This document shows, piece after piece, positions 42,682-51,800 of a stretch of 64,000 nucleotides of DNA (the first letter of the stretch is position 1; the number at the start of each line of letters is the position of its first letter). This DNA comes from CAIXSC01 sp046349855 (lineage in GTDB: Bacteria; Planctomycetota; Planctomycetia; Pirellulales; Pirellulaceae): positions 62,001 to 126,000 of the forward strand of contig JAXMBM010000005.1 in NCBI GenBank assembly GCA_046349855.1, given 5' to 3'. The position numbers were made by a program, and so were the translations under genes. Under the pieces are notes generated by a model, which did not search any database, had not been told where the DNA came from, and saw only the letters and a list, made by a program, of their open reading frames with translations.

Positions 42682-45638
42682 ATGACGTCACCGATCGGTC
42701 TTCCCGCCTGGGCGTCCCACAAATGCACCGACCGATCTTCGATGACTACCACTTGCGTGCCGTCGGGGCTGAAGGCGACGTTGCGGACCGAATTCTCGTG
42801 GCGCATGACCTCGCCAATCGGCCGACCCGTCTGGGCGTCCCACACGCGCGCTGTTTTGTCGCTGGATCCCGTCACCACTCGCGTGCCATCGGGGCTGAAG
42901 GCGGCGGCCCAGACGCTCTTCTTGTGGCGCATCACTTCGCCCAGCGGCTGTCCCGTCTGCGCGTCCCACAAGCGCGCCGTCCGATCATCGGCCCCCGTTA
43001 CCACTCGCGTGCCATCGGGACTGAAGGCGGCGGCCCAGACGCTCTTCTGGTGGCGCATCACTTCGCCCAGCGGCTGTCCTGTCTGCGCGTCCCACAAGCG
43101 TGCCGTCCCGTCGGCCGATCCCGTGACTAATCGTTTGCCATCGGGGCTGAAGGCCACGCAGTTCACCGTAGCGGCGTGCTGTAACGTCAGGCCGCGGTCC
43201 ACTTGCAGACGATCCAGCAGCACCCTCCGATAGCCGGAGCGTCGCGGATTGTTCTCCGATATCGCCCTGTACGCCTGGGCCAGCTCTCTTTGCCCCTCCA
43301 GAACGCGGCCGAACTCGTATTTCAGGCATCCGCTCGCAAACAACACGCGGACGGTTTCGTCATTGAGGGCCACCAGCTTATCCGACAGCTCGCGATTCGC
43401 GCGTTCCTCGCCCCGGAGAGCCACATCGCGACGGTCGAGGGCGTCTTTCAGTTTCGTTCCCGCTTGGATGGCTTCATTGCGCGCACGATTCACGGTGACG
43501 AACCAGACGAAAAACAGCGTCACCAACAGCGCCAGCAGCAAGCCCGCCGCGGCGATCGGCTTGGCGTGGCGGCGCAGTGCCTTCGACAGCAGGTAACCCA
43601 AGGTCGGGTTGTCGGCCAGGACCGGTTCGCCGGCCAGCCAGCGGGTCAGGTCCGACGACAGTTCTCCCGCCGTCCGGTAACGCTGCGTTTCATCCTTGCG
43701 CAGACATTTGGCAATCACCCGCGCCAGGTCGTCCGGCACCTGAGAATTGTAGGTGCGCACCGATTCCGGATCGTGACGCCGGATCCTGCGGAAGGCCTCG
43801 TCCAGCGGCAGCTCGGGCGTGATTCCCAGCAGCGGGCGCAGGGTGAGCAGTTCCCAGAGAGTCGCGCCCAGACTGTAGACGTCGCTGCGGAAATCGACTC
43901 GGCTGGCGTCAAACATCTGTTCGGGACTGCTGTACCGGACCGTCCCGACAAACTGCTGCGATCGGGTGATCGTGTCGGCATCCAGTAACTGGGCCAACCC
44001 CAGGTCGGTCAGCACGGCGTCCCCCGACGATGTCACCAGGATGTTGCCCGGCTTGATGTCCCGATGAATAATCTGCTTGTCGTGCAGCGCCTGCACGGCG
44101 TCCGTGACATCGCGCAGCATTTCGACCACGTGCCGCACATGTCCGTGACTGAAGCGCGCTGCGGCGTCCGCCACGGTCGATTGCCGAGCCACCGCGCTGG
44201 AAGAAACGACCTCGTCGTCCGCACTGAGCGGTTGTTCCTGGGCCCGGGCGCAGGCATGCGCGGAACTGACGGCCGTCTGCCAGGCGCGGGAATCGACCCG
44301 GCCCACGTCGCTGCCGGCGAGTTGTTCGATCACGCGGCCCAGGTCGGCCCCCTCCACCAGTTCCATGGCGAAATAGACATCCTCCCCATCCGTGCCGCCG
44401 TTGTACGCTTCCACCAGATGCGGATGGCGGACCCGCCCCAGGCTGCGAATCTCCCGCAGGAACCGCTCCTGGGCCTTGGGGTCGTTGGCCCGCAGCAGCC
44501 GCTTCACCGCCACGATCCGTTGCAACGACGGCTGCCAGGCGCGGTAGACCGTACCCGAGGCGCCTTGACCCAAGCGCGAAAGCAGCGTGAACTCACCCAG
44601 CCGCCGCCGTTCCTGAGTTTCGGGAATCGGAATCGACGTGGCGATGTCGGTCTGAATCTTCTCCGCCCACTGTGCCAATTGGGCTTCACTGACCGCCGTG
44701 TGCAACAGCCGGCTCAAGAGCTTCAGCTGTTCGGGGCCCTCGACCATCTGCACGTGTTCGCCGCTGACGCAACCCACGTAGGCCACCCTGGCCTTGCGCT
44801 GATTGGAGCTGCCGTACAGGAACAACTCGTGCTGATCCGGTTCGTACAGTGCCAGCGGGTACAGCAGCTGCCAGGCTCGGGCCTCCCAGGCATCACCGGT
44901 CGCCGGACCTCCCGGTCCCGGCTCGCGCGTCGCCACATACAACCGATTGGCCAGGGGCAGGCTGGCGACTTGTTCGTGCGCGACGTCGGTGTAACTCGAC
45001 TCGGGCTGGACCTGGCCCAGGTCCCAGTGGTCGATCCGCCAATTCCCCGTCGGCAGCCGCCGGACTTCGGCGACGTAGATCAACTGCCTCCCGGCGAGGA
45101 CGTCCACACTGAGCCATAACTGGCTGATCCCCGCGAGCATCGGTACGGTCATTTCGGCATAGAAATCGTCCTCGCGCAGGCCAATTGCCGCGTGGTACTG
45201 GATGTTGCGGTAAGCGACCAGGCGATCCCCCAGTTCCAGCAGAGACACCGCATGGCGCGCGACCGGTTCCACTCCCTTGTTCAAGGCCCGTTGCAGGGCC
45301 ACGTCGAGTCGGATGCAATCGAGCAGGTCGTCCCGCTTCTTGCCGAGCAGCACCGATTGCACTTGCTGGAAACCCGCGTCCCCCTCTTCCGCCAGGCGTT
45401 TCACCAGCAGGCGCACGATCTCCCACCAATGTCCTAACGACGGACAGGCCAGATTCTGCAAGGCCGGCGCCAGCTTGTCGTCCTGGATGCCACGCTCGGC
45501 GTATTCGACCAGAGCCACACTCGCCAGCATGCGCAGGCCGTACTCCCAGCCCAGAAACGCCGCCTGGTGCCTTTCAAACGCGGTCCGCCCCTTTCGCGCC
45601 CGCTCGTAGAATTGCTGCAGGAATTGCGGGGTAGACAT
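42048..45638 (-). CDS. Ser/Thr protein kinase with WD40 repeats (N-terminal part of a broken gene)
   Basis: 1196 residues as read. N-terminal helical domain like that of the neighbour (ERHQAAFLGWEYGLRMLASV); kinase domain (RLGQGASGTVYRAW, VAVKRLL, IIHRDIKPGNILV, and VLTDLGLAQL with DLG in place of DFG); an insertion rich in Ala/Ser before the HRD block; membrane helix (IAAAGLLLALLVTLFFVWFV); then WD40 units (e.g. TRVVTGSSDKTARVWDAQTG), two of which are near-identical at DNA level. The last ~25 residues are a frameshifted tail (PGSGSITLKNTSSPSLQPGW). The intact protein should continue into 41913-40309, giving a length similar to its 1831-residue paralogue. Confidence 0.88.
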   Translation of the reverse strand: MSTPQFLQQFYERARKGRTAFERHQAAFLGWEYGLRMLASVALVEYAERGIQDDKLAPALQNLACPSLGHWWEIVRLLVKRLAEEGDAGFQQVQSVLLGKKRDDLLDCIRLDVALQRALNKGVEPVARHAVSLLELGDRLVAYRNIQYHAAIGLREDDFYAEMTVPMLAGISQLWLSVDVLAGRQLIYVAEVRRLPTGNWRIDHWDLGQVQPESSYTDVAHEQVASLPLANRLYVATREPGPGGPATGDAWEARAWQLLYPLALYEPDQHELFLYGSSNQRKARVAYVGCVSGEHVQMVEGPEQLKLLSRLLHTAVSEAQLAQWAEKIQTDIATSIPIPETQERRRLGEFTLLSRLGQGASGTVYRAWQPSLQRIVAVKRLLRANDPKAQERFLREIRSLGRVRHPHLVEAYNGGTDGEDVYFAMELVEGADLGRVIEQLAGSDVGRVDSRAWQTAVSSAHACARAQEQPLSADDEVVSSSAVARQSTVADAAARFSHGHVRHVVEMLRDVTDAVQALHDKQIIHRDIKPGNILVTSSGDAVLTDLGLAQLLDADTITRSQQFVGTVRYSSPEQMFDASRVDFRSDVYSLGATLWELLTLRPLLGITPELPLDEAFRRIRRHDPESVRTYNSQVPDDLARVIAKCLRKDETQRYRTAGELSSDLTRWLAGEPVLADNPTLGYLLSKALRRHAKPIAAAGLLLALLVTLFFVWFVTVNRARNEAIQAGTKLKDALDRRDVALRGEERANRELSDKLVALNDETVRVLFASGCLKYEFGRVLEGQRELAQAYRAISENNPRRSGYRRVLLDRLQVDRGLTLQHAATVNCVAFSPDGKRLVTGSADGTARLWDAQTGQPLGEVMRHQKSVWAAAFSPDGTRVVTGADDRTARLWDAQTGQPLGEVMRHKKSVWAAAFSPDGTRVVTGSSDKTARVWDAQTGRPIGEVMRHENSVRNVAFSPDGTQVVVIEDRSVHLWDAQAGRPIGDVIRRDDAAGSPPNSAAATGGEDHSAPLSDAQSGKRIDNAEEYVISVAFSPDGTRVVTAEYGAARLWNAQTGQPIGEVMRHDAIVRAVAFSPDGTRIVTGSNGKWARLWDGQTGENIHDLKAMPDDHYVTSLAFSPDGRRVVTGSSDRHARIWDAVTGRLPIGDVMRATMPRQPSNSAAMRRRHRLSGAQPGSGSITLKNTSSPSLQPGWTQW
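42901..43152. repeat. Two near-identical 126-bp tandem WD40 units
   Basis: The unit 42901-43026 is repeated at 43027-43152 with few mismatches; 126 bases equals one 42-residue WD40 blade. Other blades in both kinase genes are much more diverged, so this pair is a recent duplication or has been homogenised. Confidence 0.8.
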
Positions 45639-45836
45639 GGGCCGGACTAACGAATTCGATCAATGACGCGAGCGTCGACGGTCGAGGCTGAATTCTGTCA
45701 GTTCGCAGGCCGCGAAGCAAGCATTTTCGTCCGTTCCCCCACCGCCTCCCGCCGAGCAGCAGGTATTCCGAGTCCCAGAACCGATGACGAGCCGACCAGA
45801 CTGCGAGTTCTGGCCGCCAGCGACTCCCGACCGTCA

Positions 45837-48800
45837 TCAGCAGATTCCCCACCTTCGTCCCCACTTCCTCAGCGGCACCACCACCACCAGGGCGATGCCC
45901 AGGACGATGGCCAGCCGCAGGCTGCGGTTCACGAGCGGTGCGGAGACCGAATAGGCGGTGATTTCCAGGTCCCCCCGCGGTGTCCGGAACAAGTACTCCA
46001 CGCCTCCCGCGGGCAGTTCGACATCCAGACTGGTCAAGAACGCCACTCCCGCCACGTCGTGCGCCTCGAGCGTCTCCACCGACACGTCGGGAGCGACCGG
46101 GAGGTCCGTCAGCACCGCCGTTTCGTTACTTTTGGCTTTTTCGACCGTTGCCGGTTTCCCATCGGCTGCCGGCTGCGCCGCGGGAAGAGGGACCGGCGTC
46201 GACGCCGCCGCTCCGGCCGGTGCCGACTTGTCACCTTGGGGCGCGTTCTGGGCTTCGAGCTGCATCTGGTAGCGCTGCAACACCTGCTCCCCTTCCGCTT
46301 GTTTCTTTCCACCACGACGTCCACGTTCCTGCCCTCCTGCGGTTTCGCCGGCCTGAGCGTTCAGTCGCTTGCCGAGTTCTCCGCGGAGCGCATCCACTTG
46401 CGTACCGGCCTGCTGTTGAGGTTTGGCCGCCGCACCTCGCTCACCCGGCTGAGCGGCTGAGCCATCGTGCAGCAGCACCCGGCTCATCGGCATCGTTGAC
46501 TGCAACCCGTTGGCCTGGAACCACTGCGTATCGAATCTTCCTTCCACTCCTGCCGCACCTCCGGCATTCGGTGTTGCCGGCACATACATGAAATTGGCGC
46601 CCAATTGAGTGGCCACATTGCTGGCCCGCTGATTCCCCTGGAGACCAAAGAAATCATTGAGACGATCACGGTTATCCACCTGCGTCTGCCGCGACCAGGT
46701 CTGAGTCACCTGATCTTCCTCCTGGACCTGTTTGCGAGCCTGATCGAAGGTCGAGTTGAAATTCGAGTAGTTGCGATTGAATTCGGCATTCGTCGTGTTC
46801 CCTGCGGGATTCGTATACCGTAATCCCTGCAACGACTGCCCCAGTTGCTTGAGGTTGCTTTGCGACCGCATGCGAGTCAGCGCATCGGCCTTGCCCGACG
46901 ACAGCGTGTCCATCAGGCGCTGGAAACGGCGCGTCTGATAATCGAACCAGCTGGCCTCATATTCCTCGCGTTCCTCCACTTGTCCCAGCGAGCCACCAAA
47001 CTGCAGCCAGCGGTGGGTCGGGGGGAGCCGCAGACGCACCCGACTCAGTTCGACATTGATATTGCGGGTCTTCAGGAACGGGAATCGCACCGGACTCCAC
47101 GCGCCGAACTCGGGCAACTGGCCGCCGTAGGTCAATACAACCGGATAATCCAGATCCCCCGTCGCGGTCTTCACCAGCGGGATGCGAACGCGGCCCGGTC
47201 CGGCTCCGTCCGGCAGCTGCTGTGGGCGCACCGGCTCACCGGCGACCAGTGCGGTCCACAGCGCCGCTCCCTGAGGCAACTCGACCTCCAGGAACTGCTC
47301 GGTCCCGTTGTCCACGTGGTAGGTCTGCTTGCCGCGATAGGTGCCCGATCCGTCCACCAGCAGATCGGTTTCGGACAACGCGATCCGCGCGCCGACGGTC
47401 TCCACCGCCGTACGCGCCTGAGTGTGATAGACAAGTCGCGGCTGCAGCGCGTCGGCCTTCACCTGGTAGGCCTCCAGAATGTTCTCACCGAGAATGGCGG
47501 CCAGTTTCCCCCAGGCCTGCTGTTGTCGCGTCAACGGTTCAAGTCCCTCGGACGACGCCACCACCAGTTCATCGCGATTGGTACTTTCCAGCGTCACGAA
47601 CCGCTGCTCCGTACGCCCCGTTTCGACCTGAGGCAGCGGCACCTCCTGGCGGTCCGCGCTGAAGAGTCGATCGTGTTCAATCAACACGCGAATCTGCCCC
47701 ATGACTTCATCCTGGAGCGTCAGCCGGACTCGGACCCGCTCGTCCCCCGCATCACCGGCCACGGTCTCCAGCGACTTCTGGCGTAACAGGGGCGTGGAAA
47801 TGCGGGCCGCGCGCAGCGACGCGGGCAGCGTAAACACCACCTCGCGAATCCCCGCTTCCTCGATCTTGAATTCCAGCAGCACGGTTTCCGAGATCGACCG
47901 ACCGGTGACGCGGACATTGGTCACCGTAAAGTTCGTCACCCGGGGTTGCCGCGGCACCAGCAGCAATTGCCCGGAATAGTCCGCCTGCCGGTGGTGCAAG
48001 GCCAGTCGCGCCAGGGGACGCTGCTGCTCCTGCAGCCAGCCAAACGTCCGACTCAACAGCACCGGCTCGCAGCCTTGCAATTCAGCGGGCCGCACGTCGA
48101 CCGAGGGATCGACCTGGACGACCAGATCTCCCTGCTGGCTCTGCACGTCCCGCACCGCCAGCCGCGGCAGGGGGAACGGTTCACCGGCGCGGCGCGGCAG
48201 GCGGCCACGCAACGCGACCTGGAACTCACCCCGCTGTCCGGCTCCCAACAAGAGGAGCAGTTCCCGCGCGTCGGCCGCTCCCCGCACCGACCACTCCACG
48301 GGTCCTGGAGCCGCCACCTGTTCGAGTTCCAATCCTGCAGGCAGACCGATACGCAGTTGATGCAGCGGTCGATCCGGCGTCCGCACCACGATCAGGCTTT
48401 CGTAGTTTGCCTGTCGCTGATCCACTTTCAGCAGGGAGCGGACCTCGGCTGCGACACGCTCGGGAACCGTCGCAATCTCCAGTTGCGCGGCGAAACTTGC
48501 CGTTTGAAACCGCAACGCCTCGACCGGCCGGACGCCGAGCGGGTTGAGTTCACCGACCCGCGCCGTCTCGCTCACCGACTCTCCCGGAAACTCCGCCCTC
48601 ACCAACCCCTGTTTGCCGGAAACGCGGACATCCAGCAACGGGCTGCGGCGCAGCGCCAGCACTCCCTGTTGCAGCGCTGCCCCTTCCGCCGACACCCGCG
48701 GCATCTCCAACCGAGTGCTGTCTCCCCAGCCGCTGGCGACCCGGTGACTCAACACCAGTGTCACCTGTTCCCGGTCAGCCACGGGTTTGAGCAGCGTGAT

Positions 48801-51800
48801 TTCGGCGCGTGCCCCCGGTTCACCATCCCGCACCAGCCACGACCGCACGTTGTCTCCGACCACTTTCTCGAGCACGAAACCGGGCGGCAGCAGCATGACA
48901 AAACTGTCGCGCTGTCCGCCGCGGAACTCCAGCTTCATGCGCCAGACCACACGGACGACATCCTCGCGGACATCGATTTCCGCATCCGATTGGCTCGTCA
49001 GACTTCGATCCACTTCTCCCGTGGCCACCTTGGGACGCCACTGCAGCGATACCACTCCGTGCGTCTGCAGCGCAGCCTCGACCACTTCCCCGGCCGCCTT
49101 GGTTTCCCAACGCAGCGTCGTCGCGCCATTGCCCAGCGCAACTTCGGACTGCGCGTCGGGGATGGTCAGTCGCAACGCCGTCGCCGGAGCGGCGGGAATG
49201 CGTCCTTCCAGCACACGCAATCCACCTCGACTGGTCTGTTTCAACCGCAGAGTGACCTCCACCTGCCGCTCACCAGGCCCGGCCACCGTCAAGACAACCA
49301 ACGGCTGCTGGACCTGCGCTGCTTTGCCCATTGCCTGCTGCGGCACCGCTTGCCCTTGGGGCACTTGCTGCGCCGGTTGCTGAGGCGCCACGACTCGAAT
49401 CTGCGCCGGCTGGCCGTCCACGGTGGCCGACGTAAAGACGGCGCCGGCGAGCGTCAGCGGTACATCGATCACCCCTTCCTGGAACACGCGCAGGCGCAGC
49501 TTCCCCTGCAAGACCAGATGGTCGCCTGCGCCGAGAGTCGCCGTGTATTCGGCCCCCGCCCAGGCAAAGGGAACGGGCGGCGGTTTGCTTCCCAGACGGC
49601 GGTCAGGATAGGCCAGATTCCACAGCTCGACATAGGTGTCGTAGGGCACCAGCATGCGCTGCGCCCGCGCGGGACCGTTCATCTCGTCCTGGTCGTAGGG
49701 AATCACGATCGAGTCGGCCGGCACGGCCACGGGCGGACCTGGCGGATTACGCGGATCTCCCTCGCTCGGTTCCTGACCGAGAACATACGAGTTTCCACCA
49801 CTTCCCAACCAACCACCGACGACCAGCGCCAACACCGCGGCCGGCACGGCACGGCGCCACCGTGCCCCACCGAGCACCCGCCCTGCCAGGCGAGCCACTC
49901 CCACCAGCAGGTACCAGCAGGCCACAGCCAGCAGAGCCAGCAAGACGTGGTCCGCCACCGTGCTCACTTCATGATTCCAGGGAACGGCCAACGGGATGAC
50001 ACTCACCAATACGCAGCCGGCGACGAGCCACCTCACGCGCGCTGCCAGCGATTGGCGAGTGCGTACGAGCCCCCAGGCTGCTACCAGCAAACCCAACCCC
50101 CAGGACAGCGCCACCAGACGGCGCTGATCCACCAGCGTGAGTTCGAGGTGAGGATCGTGCCCCAAACTGCGGAGCGACAACAGATCGCCTCCTTCCGCAT
50201 CCAGGAACTGCTCAAAGTCGAATGGCAAACTGCGGACTCCTTCCAAGGCCCAGAGCTCCTGGACGCGTTTGGCCTTGGCCGCCGGCTCCATCTGGATCGC
50301 CGCCAACGAGTCAATCGGTCCTGTCAGTGTGTCGGCCACTTCTTTCTGGTCACGGGGAACCGCGGCGGGAACCGAATCATCCTTGGATTCCTGGCCCAGC
50401 TGCGCATTGGCAGCGGAAGGAGCTTCGCTCTTCGGCGGAGCAGCAGGAGCCAAATCGAGTACCCCATCGGCATCGGCGTCGACGTCGACGCGACTGTTCG
50501 CCGTGACGCCCCGACCCGCGGTCATCCTCCCGGAGAGACGCTGCGGAGCTCCAGGCATGCCGGCCATGCCAGGCATGGCCTTGCTACGGCGGCTTTGGGG
50601 TAAACCGCCACCCGGGGGCATCGGCCCACCAGCACCCATGCCTCCCATGCCACCGGCCATTCCCTCGGCGCCCCCAACACCGCCTCCTCCCATCATTCCT
50701 GGAAGCATCGGACCCGATTGAGGTGCCATGCCAAGGGCCTCCCGCGACTCATCAAGCTGGGCGACATCGGCCGTCGGAGCCGCTTCCCTGTATGCATAAG
50801 ACTCAACCGACGAGCCCCCCGCCGTGCGTGCTTGAGCTAACTGTTCGCGCCAGGACCAGCGGAACGACTCCTCCCACTCCTGGGAAACCTGGCCCACTTG
50901 CCGGGTCCAATCGGACGTCGTGCGGGCCACCATGACCCAGGGAGAGGGTCGCAGAGCAAACATCTGCCGCGTGGTGGCATCGGCTTCGTCCGGGAAGACC
51001 GACCCGCCGCGAAACGCGACGCGGTATCCCGACGGCAGGCGGACCTTCCAGATCACTTCCGCAGCCAGCACCGGCGCCGACGCCTTCCCTTGTTCGTCGC
51101 GCAGCCAGAGCTGCGGGGCGGCGGTGGCCAGCGTCCCGCGCCAATCGATGGTATTCACGTCCTGCTCATACACCACCTGGAGATCCCGCGCGAGACGCGG
51201 CGCTGCCGGGACACTCAGCAGGATACTGGCACCCGCCGCCTTGCCCGTCCCAGCATCGGCAGTTGACGATTCGGCCGCACCAGCCGGCGCCGCGCCTTTC
51301 TGCGGGGCGGCCGGTTGACCATCCAACTGGGCACTCCACAGCGTGGCCCGCGCGGGCAGCCGCAGTTCAAGGAAAGGGGTCTTGATCCTCAGCAGGTACC
51401 GCGCCACCGTTACCGCTCGACCGTTGGTTCCCACCAGCGTGAGCAGCTCGCCGCGCTGCACCAGCGCTTCGGGTAACGCATGCGTCGCCCGCCGATGCAG
51501 ATCCACGGTGACTTCCGGAGTCTCGCCGATGAATCCGTAGGCGGCCAGCAGTCGGCGGCCCACGACGTAGTCGGCTCCGGCCAATTCACCGACGTCGACT
51601 TTGCGCGGCTTCCCCGCCCCCTCGGCCTGAGCCTGGACCAGGATGTCGAGATCCGCGTGCCCTTCCACGGCCACCAGCCCCGACTGGTAGAGTACCGTCG
51701 CTGGTTCGGCGCGAACGATCGGCAATGTCAGTCCCTTGGGCTCCACTTCGGTCAGCGGCTGGGTGAATTCCAGAGCCACCCGGGCTTCGCTGGTAGCCGG

